From Sabellastarte sp. h YS-2021 (lineage: Eukaryota; Annelida; Polychaeta; Sabellida; Sabellidae), in NCBI GenBank assembly GCA_964017235.1, contig OZ024936.1, forward strand, positions 94,648,537-94,712,536: a stretch of 64,000 bases of DNA, in the 5' to 3' direction. Positions within the stretch are counted from its first letter, which is position 1; every line of letters begins with the position of its first letter. The position numbers were made by a program, and so were the translations under genes. Shown here piece by piece: positions 30,901-36,984 of this stretch. Below the pieces are notes generated by a model. It was not told the origin of the DNA. It worked only from the letters and a program-made list of their open reading frames with translations, and did not search any database.

Positions 30901-31914
30901 CAGAAATATGAAGAAAAATATACCCAATTGACATGTTTTTGGTTGTTGTTTTTTTTTTGTTTTTTTTTGGGGGGGGGGGGGGGGGGGTTATCATAAGAGC
31001 AGACAAATTATTGCAATATGAATGCCCCGAGGGAAGTATGTTGTGTCTTATCACGAGTTAGTACACTTAACAAGAGTTACCTGTATTATCTAAATCCGAG
31101 CAAATGAAATAGTTCATTAACTACCAACAAAATTGCACTTTCGTAGCTTTGTGTTTATTTTTTCATCAATTTAATGAATCATCAAATGATCAAGATTGAA
31201 TCAATCGAGGGGTCAGTAGCGCAGTGTTATAGAACTTTGGCACTTACCTTGGTCCAAAGTAGTTCTTGGTTTTTAATTCTGTTCATGGAATCTTTTGAGA
31301 TACACTGATGTGGTTTTTAGTAGTTTGAAAGGACATTATTTATAAAGACCGGAAGTGACCAGACCACACAAAACAATGCAGTGCGCATATTTTTGCGTAC
31401 ATTTATCTGAGGCATTAAATGGACGATCACCGATAATGGAGAACCAAACGATACACGCAAAATATAGTGCGACAACTAGGTGTGTATAACAACATATTTA
31501 CAATAACATTTATGGATTAATAAAAGAAACCGGTCTTTATAATAGAAATAAAGTCCCCAGGTTCATACTTTATGACCTCTATAAAAAGACTGAACTTCCT
31601 TTTACAGAGGTCATAAAGTACTCACCCTCGGACTTTATTTCTACATTAAAGCCAAATCTTGGGCTTATTTTAAATCAGGCTTCCAAGAGCACGCCACAAC
31701 TCCCAGAATCTTGGACTACATCACTAAGATAAATCATAATTCACTTACTGGTAGTCCTGCCTAAATGTTGTACACCATGCACTGTGGAGTGTCTACAAAA
31801 CTGTGGGATGATTTCTCTGAATCCAAATCCTTGTGTAATGTATTCACTCTTCGTATAGTAACATTTTGCAACCATCTTCCAAATTGCTGGTGTAACTTTT
31901 GGGTTATCAGTCAT
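859..31914 (-). CDS. DEG/ENaC channel subunit with embedded C-type lectin domain (gene span, 3' end outside window)
   Basis: Spliced gene read from the minus strand. Exons: 31914-31749, 29846-29746, 20872-20701, 19787-19610, 8638-8535, 8086-7937, 5679-5397, 3961-3815, 968-859, about 470 codons. Phases at the eight junctions (1,0,1,2,1,1,2,2) agree on both sides, every intron is GT-AG, and there are no internal stops. Predicted layout: cytosolic N-terminus with His46-Gly47; TM1 about 58-80; FPAISICN at 104-111; polybasic RRRKRSKR at 139-146; C-type lectin domain 149-288; Ser/Thr-rich stalk 292-384; DEG/ENaC extracellular core from 386. TM2 and the C-terminus lie beyond the left edge. By family this is a plasma-membrane, trimeric, amiloride-class sodium channel subunit. 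The ligand and gating stimulus are not readable from sequence. Exons and domains are seen directly; the single transcript is inferred from strand, order and phase. Confidence 0.85.
1440..2110. repeat. Satellite-like tandem repeat, about 146-bp unit, 4.5 copies
   Basis: The phrase ACCTTGAAGGAGG or a close variant recurs at 1444, 1590, 1736 and 1883, and a broken copy starts at 2030, giving a period of 146-147 bp. Short open frames here are repeats of each other, not genes. A reverse-oriented relative occurs at 57305-57625. Confidence 0.87.
2111..2790. repeat. Degenerate repeat with paired sub-repeats
   Basis: Two sub-repeats built around GGC(G/A)(T/G)CCATCTTG and AGATGAGGCCAAAAATAT follow the satellite at about 2130 and 2228. 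Short phrases such as GACCTTGAA and AAGGTCA recur to 2650. The block ends near a small palindrome, TATCCCGACTTTTGTCAGGGGATA (2759-2782), written here only for its symmetry arms TATCCC/GGGATA. It is probably the rest of the mobile unit that carries the satellite; the class is unknown. Confidence 0.45.
3815..3961 (-). CDS. Channel exon 8: DEG/ENaC extracellular core
   Basis: Acceptor TGTTTTCACAG and donor AAAA|GTGAGT bound 147 nt (phase 2 to 2). It encodes EILREDFAKEGDVIRIISE, then YPEFVLHCSFNGQECSEK. The C-x-F-N-G-x-x-C pattern is a strong DEG/ENaC signature and in the family follows the finger domain. The true reading frame differs from the longest open frame here, and splicing phase decides between them. 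Confidence 0.87.
4091..4562. mobile_element. MITE with CTGGGGC-type inverted ends
   Basis: The left end CTGGGGCCAGTTTCACAAAG and the right end TTTTGTGAAACCTGCCCCAG are inverted repeats of about 20 bp. The interior repeats short words of the type GACTTA/TAAGTC on both strands. No coding capacity. A decayed relative lies at 20172-20612. In intron 7-8 of the channel gene. Confidence 0.7.
5397..5679 (-). CDS. Channel exon 7: Ser/Thr-rich stalk
   Basis: Acceptor TTCATTTTAG and donor ATGG|GTAAAC bound 283 nt (phase 1 to 2). About 94 residues rich in Ser and Thr with possible N-glycosylation sites (NTT, NET) and one cysteine. It looks like a mucin-like spacer; no known fold is recognised. It is the exon that moves the phase from the lectin cassette (1) to the channel core (2), so it seems required for the reading frame. 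Confidence 0.72.
5745..5862 (-). mobile_element. Decayed SINE (same family as the one in LTR A)
   Basis: On the minus strand a tRNA-like head (TGGTCTAATGACTAGCATC, then GGCATCTAACCA) is followed by the tail remnant of the TTGAACAGCCAGGG type. The middle of the element is missing. Alignment is by eye against 9827-9980. Confidence 0.5.
6055..6654. mobile_element. 600-bp MITE with TA target duplication
   Basis: Left end CAGGGGGGACAGCGATT and right end AATCGCTGTTCCCCCCTG are inverted repeats. Each side is flanked by TA (6053-6054 and 6655-6656), as for Tc1/mariner-type elements. The left end contains a second, nested copy of the terminus (GGCAGGGGACAGCGATTCGCC). No coding capacity. In intron 6 of the channel gene. 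Confidence 0.78.
6657..7936. other. Intron 6 remainder, no gene seen
   Basis: AT-rich sequence with a short TA-rich stretch near 7010-7040. No splice-bounded coding segment, RNA or clear repeat was found. Confidence 0.5.
7937..8086 (-). CDS. Channel exon 6: C-terminal half of C-type lectin domain
   Basis: Acceptor TCTGATTGCAG and donor AATG|GTAAGA bound 150 nt (phase 1 to 1). It carries KKCVYV, AWRNVHCDG and PLCTYE, the last three canonical cysteines (251, 268, 285). Predicted disulfides are 149-160, 178-285 and 251-268. The calcium-site WND motif is replaced by WRN. Confidence 0.88.
8535..8638 (-). CDS. Channel exon 5: middle of C-type lectin domain (WIGL-like core)
   Basis: Acceptor TTTGGACAG and donor CCAG|GTAATG bound 104 nt (phase 2 to 1). 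It encodes VWLDLKYNEVTGTWQWADSE, in which WLDL stands for the conserved WIGL core, followed by LSWSNWESDP. The usual EPN or QPD sugar-selectivity triad is absent (ESDPGTP at that place). It is separated from exon 4 by an 11-kb intron containing retroelement A. Confidence 0.88.
9120..9400 (-). mobile_element. Probable LINE 3' fragment
   Basis: On the minus strand the end resembles the 3' UTR of the CR1/L2-like family at 42.5 kb: short words like GAGATTAAACACTATAAAAGT close to the end. Strongly diverged. Element A begins immediately to its right. Confidence 0.35.
9747..9754 (+). promoter_or_regulatory. LTR TATA box
   Basis: TATATAAG inside the 5' LTR, repeated at the equivalent place in the 3' LTR (14486-14493) and, inverted, at 28901-28908 in element B. 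Confidence 0.6.
9827..9980 (-). mobile_element. SINE inserted in the 5' LTR of element A
   Basis: Flanked by a perfect 13-bp duplication GTTTTGGAGTATA (9814-9826 and 9981-9993), and absent from the 3' LTR. On the minus strand it has a tRNA-like head (box A TGGCCTAGTGGTTAG, box B GGTTCGAGTCCC) and a tail containing TGTTGAACGGGACGTAAAAC, which resembles the tail of the SINE at 1-220. It must have arrived after element A. Confidence 0.93.
10591..10608 (+). promoter_or_regulatory. Primer binding site, tRNA-Pro type (element A)
   Basis: TGGGGGCTCGTCCGGGAT lies 7 nt after the 5' LTR. It is complementary to the 3' end of animal tRNA-Pro, the same primer used by some gammaretroviruses. The same site occurs in element B. 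Confidence 0.9.
10704..12277 (+). pseudogene. gag-protease region of element A (broken)
   Basis: From MASAKEF at 10704 to a stop at 11198, then a second open stretch at 11207-12277 in another frame. The break is a 46-nt deletion relative to copy B at about 11162, with a 3-nt microhomology. Parts in order: an N-terminal SAP-like helix pair, a charged Glu/Lys/Arg-rich coiled coil (shorter than in B), capsid-like sequence, a CX2CX4HX4C zinc knuckle (about 11800-11843, CHYCKKPGH), and a retropepsin motif DTGA near 12040. The frame fails again near 12235, just downstream of protease. By family it forms the particle and processes the polyprotein; this copy cannot. Confidence 0.85.
12241..13839 (+). 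pseudogene. Integrase of element A (active-site mutant)
   Basis: Contains the HHCC zinc domain (HLGINKTYNKITKHFYWP, then CKTCHIC) and the DDE core. The first Asp (IIDCVG) and the Glu (ALERFHSTLK) are present, but the second catalytic Asp is Tyr (QSYQGSNF; copy B has QSDQGSNF). The C-terminal 60 residues are much more divergent from the full-length type in copy B than the rest, yet still end in MVKPYFERG. Translation stops there and no RT follows. Inactive as integrase; it could still be mobilised in trans only if another copy supplies enzymes. Confidence 0.88.
13840..14141 (+). other. 3' non-coding tail of element A and polypurine tract
   Basis: About 75 nt follow the integrase stop, then a short stretch homologous to the RNase H end and 3' UTR of copy B (from about 13920). 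AAGGGGTGAGG at 14131-14141 abuts the 3' LTR and is the likely plus-strand primer. The RT and RNase H block present in B is missing here. Confidence 0.75.
14142..15155 (+). repeat. 3' LTR of element A
   Basis: 1014 bp, TGTTAC...GTAACA ends. It lacks the SINE found in the 5' copy. The small open frame inside (14600-14842) recurs in all LTRs because they are recent copies and is not taken as a gene. Confidence 0.92.
16481..16582. repeat. About 40-bp inverted repeat (hairpin)
   Basis: Left arm 16481-16520 and right arm 16541-16582 are near-perfect reverse complements (core AACCACGGTATACGCAGAAT) around a 20-nt loop. It has the look of a very small foldback element. Confidence 0.8.
16640..16735 (+). 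repeat. Interspersed repeat fragment, also at 53290-53385
   Basis: Shares TTTTTTTATC, GGATCAAC.TTGAG.AAG and AATAACCCC-type words in the same order with 53290-53385. Family unknown. Confidence 0.45.
18921..19109 (+). mobile_element. 5'-truncated SINE, family 1
   Basis: Flanked by a 13-bp duplication TACTACTGGCCTC (18908-18920 and 19110-19122). It keeps box B (GGTTCGGTTCCC) and the body and tail (GAAAGCGACGTAAAAC, AAATAAATAAATAAA) but has lost box A, so it inserted already truncated. Confidence 0.9.
19610..19787 (-). CDS. Channel exon 4: N-terminal half of C-type lectin domain
   Basis: Acceptor ATATCTGCAG and donor AAG|GTCAGA bound 178 nt (phase 1 to 2). It encodes CPNPVEPVSQVCFW and then AKQRCESEGASLAVVDT. 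The first two cysteines (149, 160) mark the long-form C-type lectin fold; C178 and the GASLAVV strand match the family core. It lies 0.9 kb after exon 3 with matching phase. Confidence 0.88.
20172..20612. mobile_element. Decayed MITE, relative of 4091-4562
   Basis: The ends resemble GGGCTGTTTTATAAAGGGTCT and, inverted, TTTTGTGAAATTGACC. The centre shares GAAAAACCTTGTAACAACA and TTTATACTTTTTTTCCAG-like words with the first copy. In intron 3. Confidence 0.5.
20701..20872 (-). CDS. Channel exon 3: first palm strand and polybasic site
   Basis: Acceptor ATCCTTCAG and donor GGG|GTGAGT bound 172 nt (phase 0 to 1). It encodes the DEG/ENaC hallmark LAFPAISICNTNPVK (residues 102-116), then a short helix-like stretch and a very basic end, GRRRKRSKR, whose last residue is R146. 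RRKR and RSKR both fit the furin consensus R-X-K/R-R. ENaC alpha and gamma subunits are activated by furin in the finger domain, so a processing site here is plausible but unproven. The next codon is completed by the lectin exon. Confidence 0.87.
22097..22971 (-). repeat. 3' LTR of element B (138-bp deletion)
   Basis: 875 bp versus 1013 bp in the 5' LTR. The missing block corresponds to about 29003-29140 and is flanked by AATT microhomology. Ends TGTTAC...GTAACA intact. Confidence 0.92.
23153..23602 (-). pseudogene. RNase H domain of element B
   Basis: In the same frame as RT but separated by a stop codon (TAA at about 23605-23603). It contains GAGAVLLQ, the EKECLALILAI helix, VYTDHNPL and the terminal ADALSR motif typical of Ty3/gypsy RNase H. 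The stop at a position where the family usually has a charged or polar residue suggests one nonsense change. Immediately followed by the element's 3' UTR and polypurine tract AAGGGGGGAGG next to the LTR. Confidence 0.85.
23603..24965 (-). pseudogene. Integrase C-terminus plus reverse transcriptase of element B
   Basis: Begins with a second copy of the integrase C-terminal region (KACELAQQNLKNSQSKMK; GPYKVLKRVGDLDYI; MVKPYFERG), then a linker, then RT: SSWASPCVLVPKPDGSIRYC, the aspartate of KCDLLKGY, FGMKNSQATFQRLM and the catalytic YVDD (VYVDDIVIFSDTWEEHLKRL). RT motifs look intact. The segment is out of frame with the upstream gag-INT frame, so no single polyprotein can be read. Start of the segment is the recombination point at 24965/24966. 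Confidence 0.9.
24868..25163 (-). repeat. Internal 98-bp direct repeat at a recombination junction
   Basis: About 98 bp of the integrase C-terminus (24868-24965) is repeated at 25066-25163, offset 198 bp. The intervening sequence (24966-25065) matches the divergent integrase tail of element A up to GACCATTAAA, then jumps to AAGGCTTGTGAGC. This marks a switch from an A-like to a full-length-type template. Confidence 0.87.
25036..28119 (-). CDS. gag-protease-integrase polyprotein of element B
   Basis: One open frame of 1027 residues from ATG at 28119. In order: SAP-like N-terminus; Glu/Gln/Lys coiled coil with a 9-residue repeat EAQQRKEEL; capsid-like region (WPTDQWPLLLQ, TDFEKLRQVI); zinc knuckle C-X2-C-X4-H-X4-C with V where the usual Gly stands (CKKPVH); retropepsin DTGATQSLLL; integrase HHCC and DDE with D-X35-E spacing, all three acidic residues present (IDCVG, SDQGSNF, ALERF). 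It ends early at GGKASGPNE* after a frame shift in the A-like integrase tail. Structural and integration functions by family; fused RT is lost. Confidence 0.92.
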   Translation of the reverse strand: MASAKEFVQSPSMEVLETFKKDMLVQIAQELQLEVKRSTRKHELKRLIVEQLVDEDVLPDSCLEVYKPLPLESSGQFEIRRLEIERELKLREFEARERELEAQQWKEELEAQQRKEELEAQQRKEELEAQQRKEELEAHAQKEERALKHEREMRALELNARRIAHKESIATKFDLGKNVRLVPPFNELEVDKYFQHFERVAQNLKWPTDQWPLLLQSVLRGKAQEAYTALPISECVDYNSVKNAILKAYELVPEAYRQKFRNYRKQESQTHVEFAHEKEVYFDRWCNSREISTDFEKLRQVILIEEFKRCVRDDIKTYLDEQKVENLAKAAAYADDYALTHKSTFNKNKSFGPAKKSYPEIGKKSENVAPEKSSDEGQTSNQTMSKDRKPRSFAPVCHYCKKPVHVMSDCWLLKKRREKEATPNAFVSSKSNWRSNPNRAESSIGLDKSEIIREEFKPFVSEGFVSLESSSSQVPIKILRDTGATQSLLLEGVLPLSVSTSTGESVIAQGIEGGCVNVPLHKVKLVSDLVTGSVGVGTRPTLPIKGVSLLLGNYLAGGKVVADPKVTSKPITLVSTEKLEEVIPGIFPSCAVTRAMAKKAQEEPKDCKQSTDVLVDLSDTFLNNYDHDVQNSSDTNPKARVDSEKQDSIDCQDVSLSKSKLISEQENDPELAPLFKLVLPPVELDKVPVGYYVRNGVLMQKWRPPNVPASEEWSVVHQIVVPKMYQSEILKLAHESPMGGHLGINKTYNKITKHFYWPQIRHCVAEFCKTCHICQMVGKPNQKIPVAPLKPIPAFEEPFSKVIIDCVGPLPKTKSRNQYLLTIMCASTRFPEAIPLTNITAPQISKALVNFFTLVGLPKEIQSDQGSNFMSGLFQQVVFQLGAKQIKSSAYHPESQGALERFHSTLKNMIRTYCLDNEKDWDEGISLLLFAVRESVQESLGFSPFELVFGHSVRGPLKLLKENWLSENTESLNLLDYVSKFRDKLKKACELAQQNLKNSQSKMKMLYDKKLQNRIFNPGGKASGPNE
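27700..27830 (-). repeat. 27-bp coding minisatellite in gag
   Basis: Four near-identical 27-bp units encode EAQQRKEEL (first unit has W for R). Element A has a shorter, altered version in the same place, so the coiled coil varies in length between copies. Confidence 0.85.
28215..28232 (-). promoter_or_regulatory. Primer binding site, tRNA-Pro type (element B)
   Basis: Reverse complement of the site in element A (TGGGGGCTCGTCCGGGAT), 7 nt inside the 5' LTR. Confidence 0.92.
28240..29252 (-). repeat. 5' LTR of element B
   Basis: 1013 bp, TGTTAC/GTAACA ends, TATA box at 28901-28908. Only a handful of differences from the 3' copy outside its deletion, so a recent insertion. Confidence 0.93.
29746..29846 (-). 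CDS. Channel exon 2: first transmembrane helix
   Basis: Acceptor CTTCTTGCAG and donor CTG|GTATGTG bound 101 nt (phase 1 to 0). It encodes YIKLVVWLLLFLCCTAGLSY, a hydrophobic helix starting with a charged residue, at the place where DEG/ENaC proteins have TM1 (about residues 58-80). It directly follows the His-Gly exon and precedes FPAISICN, as in the family. Confidence 0.85.
29965..30046 (+). mobile_element. SINE 3' half
   Basis: CCCAATATGACCCTGG, then TTGTTGAATGGGATGTAAAA and a CTTTGACCTT end match the tail of the SINE in LTR A. Head missing. In intron 1 of the channel gene. Confidence 0.65.
30405..30800 (-). mobile_element. 5'-truncated CR1/L2-like LINE, 3' end
   Basis: On the minus strand one frame ends in SFRRKLKTYLFAQAYPP and a stop, close to the C-terminus of the LINE at 42.6 kb, then a 3' UTR ending GGAGATTAAGCGCTATAAAA. 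The RT part is frameshifted. In intron 1. Confidence 0.75.
30946..30987. repeat. Homopolymer tracts (T then G)
   Basis: A T-rich run is followed directly by about 19 G at 30969-30987. Length uncertain in sequencing. A shorter G run is at 30257-30267. Confidence 0.75.
31205..31285 (+). mobile_element. Possible tRNA-like SINE head
   Basis: GGTCAGTAGCGCAGTG resembles box A; a box B-like GGTTTTTAATTCTG follows 55 nt later. No clear tail. Confidence 0.3.
31337..31643. repeat. Two adjacent inverted repeats, MITE-like
   Basis: A pair TTATAAAGACCGG (31339-31351) and CCGGTCTTTATAA (31530-31542) is followed at once by a 38-bp hairpin, arms 31543-31580 and 31606-31643 (AGAAATAAAGTCC on one side, GGACTTTATTTCT on the other). 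Located less than 120 bp from exon 1 of the channel gene, in intron 1. Confidence 0.7.
31749..31914 (-). CDS. Channel exon 1: start codon and cytosolic N-terminus
   Basis: Reads from ATG at 31914-31912 (an alternative in-frame ATG at 31875 has a better context) to the donor A|GTAAGTG. The residues FCRHSTVHGVQHLG contain the conserved DEG/ENaC His-Gly pair just before TM1, a gating element of this family. The exon ends in phase 1, which fits the next exon. An AG near 31833 could instead be a splice acceptor, in which case the real start is further upstream. The end of the exon is secure; the start is less so. Confidence 0.72.
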
Positions 31915-32880
31915 TAAGTTACTGTCACTAGCACATTGAAGTATATTTCGTTTAATCGAGATATTTAATATTGCTTCTTTTTATTTTTCCAACTAACTTT
32001 CTGTCAATTATATTTTGTTCATACGGGTATATATAAGACTTTATAAATAATAGTCTTTTAAGGTTACAAATTATACATTTGGCATATATCATAAAACCTG
32101 TGATGGTTTCACCTTTACTGTGTAAATACAAAAGTCTTGGTTGACAAGAGAAAAAACATCTACAAAATTCCCTCAGATCTGTTTTACAAAATCTCTAATG
32201 TCATTTCTCTCACACAAGTATATTCAACATCAAAGCTCTCTGGACCTGCAAGTTTAAAAACTCAGTGAAGTATTTCATTTATAAATTTCATCTTAATGTC
32301 TACTGGACCATCTTATCTCTTTGAAAATACATGCCTAATTCTTATATTTTCGGTACAGTTTTTCTGACTTAATCTCCTTAACTCAATGGTTAATTAAGAA
32401 TGGCATGTTTTAATAATACATATTTTCTATTATGCATCTTAGATCCTGTCGGTATAGAGATTAAGCACAACGAAAGTCTCATTAGATTGCATTAGATTAT
32501 AGTCTCTGCCTAATGCCAAATGATACAGTAGGTTAAAACATTACTGTGGTTGTAAGTCTGTTAACATACTTGAATGTATGGTTAGAATGCCATGGATTCA
32601 ATTGTTTTATATTGAGTTATTTGTTAGATACATGAATATCCCACATAATGGGTTAATATATTTATTATGTTCGTATTTAGGACATCTTTAGCAAGGTATT
32701 GTCTATGTTTATAGGCGTGTTCTTATATTTGGGTGCAATATAATTGACACAACACTCGCCTTGAGATGACAAAAGGACAGAACCATATTGCAAATTCCTA
32801 CATTTGGATGCAAGATGACATCAATAAATACATACCATTAGACAACAAGGGGACTGTCTTCTGCCCAGCAGACTCACACA
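31915..32880. other. Upstream region of the channel gene
   Basis: AT-rich. A TTTATAAAG-like word on the minus strand near 32045 could be a TATA element for the gene, but this is weak. GTATAGAGATTAAGCACAACG at about 32454 looks like another LINE 3' end remnant. No gene seen. Confidence 0.3.
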
Positions 32881-33118
32881 ATCTATCCGGTCACCATACA
32901 CAGTAACAGGGTCTAGAAGCCACTTAAAAACCTACTTGTTTAGACTAACATATCATCCACTATAGTATACCTCCTCTGGTGGGTGCTTAATTAGATTTTG
33001 AACTGACATATTCCCCGACTTTTCCATTTTGACCTCAAGTGCATAAGAGGATGTTGCATCAGTTATGTGCTATATAAATGTTTCTATTCTATTCTATTCT
33101 ATTCTGTTCTATTCTATA
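32881..33118 (+). mobile_element. LINE 3' end with TTCTA microsatellite tail
   Basis: SRSHLKTYLFRLTYHPL, the usual C-terminal motif of CR1/L2-type ORF2, then a 3' UTR ending GTGCTATATAAATG and a (TTCTA)n tail at 33083-33118. Only the last few percent of the element is present. Confidence 0.75.
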
Positions 33119-33880
33119 CATTGATGAAATAAATTCTGTCAAAAAACCTCTTTCAGTATCTCTCTCTATATATTTAATCAACTCATTTAACCTTTCCCCA
33201 AGTTATGTTTCATTTTCTTTTGTTTTATATTACATTGTCTCATGCATTTACACAACATACATACTAACATTTCATGAACTAATTATAATTGACTTATGTT
33301 ATGGCATTAACCTCACACAGATAATTTTTTTTACTGAATAGAAACTCTCACAAAAACCGCAATGAATTCTGGGAATTTACCAAGACCTATGTTTTATAAT
33401 TTATATGTTAATTTGTACATCTTGATCATACTTTCTGTATATAAATATAAATATTAAATAATATATATTCAAGATATATATATATAGACACTACAGTTTC
33501 TGAACGACATAGCTTTCCATTAGAAAAAAAATTCAGGAGAGAATGTTATATAACTTCCCACCATGAACAATCACCAGAAAGTTATCCGTAGTAATAAACT
33601 TCTACAATAAATAGTATTTTCGTGACAAGACAAATAATTATCCAAATGTATGTTGCGTTTCTTAAGCAATTTACAGCAGAATCCCAGTTAGTTCATGTTT
33701 TGAACAATATATAGCCTAACTACCTGTATCTTAAGAACAACATTTCTTTCACCTCATTAAACATGTTCAATAAAGGGATTGATCTTGAGGGATAAAAAGA
33801 AAAGACGGGAAAATGAACCTATTTAACATTACTGTTTCAATTTTCATTCTAAGTTCTTTTTATTCCACCAGTATAACTAT
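33119..33880. other. AT-rich spacer, no gene seen
   Basis: Low-complexity sequence including a TA run near 33460-33485. Nothing else recognised. Confidence 0.4.
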
Positions 33881-33972
33881 TAAGTGCTTATGCATCTGCC
33901 AGTGTTATCTAATGGGTCACACACTTGCCTCAGAACACAGAGGACAGGAGTTTAATCCCAGGTACAGGCAGT
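33881..33972 (+). mobile_element. SINE head fragment, family 2
   Basis: TGCCAGTGTTATCTAATGGG and AGTTTAATCCCAGGTACAGG correspond to boxes A and B of the SINE at 50290-50622. The element stops after the head. Confidence 0.65.
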
Positions 33973-33974
33973 TA

Positions 33975-34190
33975 CAAAATGAATTAATTGATAAATTAGA
34001 TAATTAATTCCTTAATTAATTCGTTTATTAATCAATTAATTGTTTAATTGTTTAATCCTAGTTAATTCCTTGATGGATTGGTTGATTATTGACCAATTGA
34101 ATATTTAATAAAGATGAATTTATCAATTTATTAATCAATTAATCATTCAGTTAACCAAATTATTAATTAATTTATCCCTAAGCTGGTCAA
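33975..34190. repeat. AATTAAT-rich low-complexity array
   Basis: Repeated words AATTAATT, GATAAATT and ATCAATTA for about 210 bp. No fixed period. Confidence 0.7.
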
Positions 34191-36980
34191 TGAGCCATAT
34201 ATTTGGCTCTCAGTTATTCGGGTTTAGGTCCAGTCAATGATAACATGGTGAACTCATCGAGGACGTTTCCTGATACGACTTTAACTTTGAAAGTGAAATA
34301 AACAAAGCTTTTAGTTTCAATTTATCATTGACCAAAACATTTAAAAAATGAAAACTACAAATCAGTTTTTCTCCTAGTTATTAAAATTTATTCTGGTGAA
34401 ATATTTTTTTTTAATTTCTGAAGTGAAATAACGAAATTTGGCTGTAGCTTATATTTTCACAAATACAGTAAGCTCCTTGCACTGCAAGCATTTTTTTGTT
34501 TCTGAGTTCTTTGATATTGAATTATTTCCCCCCAACATTTCTTGGGAAATCTATAACGTGTCTTGAATTGAGGTAACATTTGAAACTGTAGCAGAAGTAA
34601 TGACATTGTTTCGTGTAAAATTTCACCCTACTGCTAATTTCACAATGTTAACATCTCTGCAGGAATCTTAAAATGGCTTTCCAAATAATGTTCATGTAAT
34701 GTTTTCTGCAATAGATACATATTTGAAATGGTACATCCTGACCAGCTCTACTGGCCAATTTCACTTCCAGTGTGAAGTCTGTCATTCCACTGTTCACTAC
34801 TTGCGTTTCTGATTGCTTCCAAGCGTTGGGGCTTGTTTCATAGTTTTGACGGTTTCCCCGCCATAGGCCTCATTTGGTGAAACGTCCCAGTCCTTGGATC
34901 ACTGCCTGACGTCTGATTGCAAAGTCGCGAGTCAGTGGCAAAACCTCCATTACCTTGCATGTCCTACAAAAGTTTCAAACTGTTTAAAATTTTCATCTCT
35001 GATTTTGGGACTGTGAGCATGTGCAGAAGTAAGCGAACATGTGCAGATGAATTTCTTGCCATGATAACTGAGGGTGTGGTCCACGGCGTATACCATAAGG
35101 TTGTGACTCGGTTATCTTTCAGTGTAACGTGGTAAAATAAAGTGAGTGGAAGTAATTGGACGTTTTGCCACTGTGTCACAAGGTCGCATACAAACCTCAG
35201 GAAGGACAGGGGCGGTTCCGCCCAATGCCTATAACTGCAAATTATAGCTGCTGTAGTGTCGAATACTGTGAAACATACCATCTGTAGTGTAAAAGGGCTA
35301 TTAGCTACTCCACCTAGCTGTACCTTCTCTGGTATGACCTGGTTCTGTTAATTGACCAACTCTTAATATGTTTCTGTATAGTTGCTTCTTAGGATATGTC
35401 ACATGATGGAGATTAAGTGCTATGAAATTTCTTATTAGGTTAAATAGATAGATTGATCTTATCGTATTTTATTTGCTAAAATTTAAGGAAGAAATTGTTG
35501 ATATGCTGTCTAGGAAATAATAAGTAAGTACATATAGTGGAATTATAAAAGCATTATCATATTAAATTCAGATTAATCATACGTTATAATAGATCATACA
35601 AATATACAAATTCTCTTGTAAATTGAAATAATTCCTGTTTGGCTTGATAACTTGGCACACATCTGAAATTGGCACAAACTGAAATAAAAATTGAATGCAC
35701 TATGTAGCCAATCTCGGTGAGTGATACAAAATCCTCTAAAGGTTAGTTTGCTATTTTTGTGTTAATAATATTTATAATATTATGTGTTTTATCAATAAAT
35801 ATTACATTCAAAAGAACCCCATCTTAATGCATGAAACTGCGGGAAACTGGTCAACACGAACCTATCTTGGCCCTCACCAACTTGACTTTGTCTTTGCAAA
35901 CTCGGCCCAATCAATTAGAATTGGAAGTTTTTAATTGTGGATATACCATTGACATAATCTTGAATCAGATTTATATAGTTATAGTAATATGTACAAAATC
36001 GTTTATCAAATCCAGTGGTAATAATTTTAATAATGTAGCCATCATTTGTAAAATACTATCTTGAAAAACCTTTTCCATTGATATAAGATAATTCTGAGCA
36101 CATTTCATGTGCAGTTGTTTTACAAATTTATTTCATAAAATACACGATACATTATTACCATATGCTGAACTACATATAAAAGCTGGGCCAACTTTTTGGG
36201 GTAGACTTTTGAAGGCGGCCAAGTTTGCGACAAAATGAGTCCAAGTTAGCAAGGGCAGAGTTGGCAAATGGCCAAATTCTCCATGATTGATACTAAGTAA
36301 TGCAAATTACGAAAAGGTGTTAAAAATATATAAACTATAGTAAAAACCCCTCTATCCACCATGTAGCGTATTTCACCCAAATACTGGGAGAAACTCACAT
36401 GGTGACTTGTTGTATTGTCTGCCTCACTTAAGGCTATTTCCAACACTTACAGAAACGATGATGGAAAGGTAACTTTAATTTTAGAATGGTTTAAAAATGT
36501 GCCAGCTTTCCAACTGTACTCAAAATGGAAACGTAAGCAAGGATGATTTGGAAGTCTAAATTTAACATTCAGGTGCCATCAATCGAGCACATGTTAATGC
36601 ACATTAAGGGTCTGTGTCAACAGACCCAAATAGTACAGTTTACTAACAAAAACACGCTATTTGTTGGATCATTCAAGTTGGAGAAACTACAGTGTTTCTG
36701 ATGGCAATTCAACACAAATTGAATGAACAATTAAAATGCTCTGATACTCATTCAATTTGTATATCCAGTAGATTATTTTGGCTGAACGTGTTTGCAAAAA
36801 ACAAATGATCAAAATATAGAACAAGAAGAACCCAAACTGATTAGCACAGACAAGCCAAGCATTTCACAGAAGCATAATCAATTTGTAACTCTGAGGATAT
36901 GAGTTCAAATCCAGATGATGGTTATATGTGGAAATCATGGAGTATTTGTCCTGATATGCCATGAAGCTACTCTTACAGCC
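34191..36980. other. No gene seen; one probable LINE tail
   Basis: 35310-35460 ends in GATGGAGATTAAGTGCTATG, similar to the 3' UTR of L2-like LINEs. The rest has no coding segment with splice sites, RNA or clear repeat. Open frames of 60-105 codons here show no family resemblance. Confidence 0.4.
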
Positions 36981-36984
36981 TTTA

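Noticed and set aside
34917-35281. Overlapping open frames of 72 and 105 codons
   Set aside because: No motif, splice context or family resemblance on either strand.
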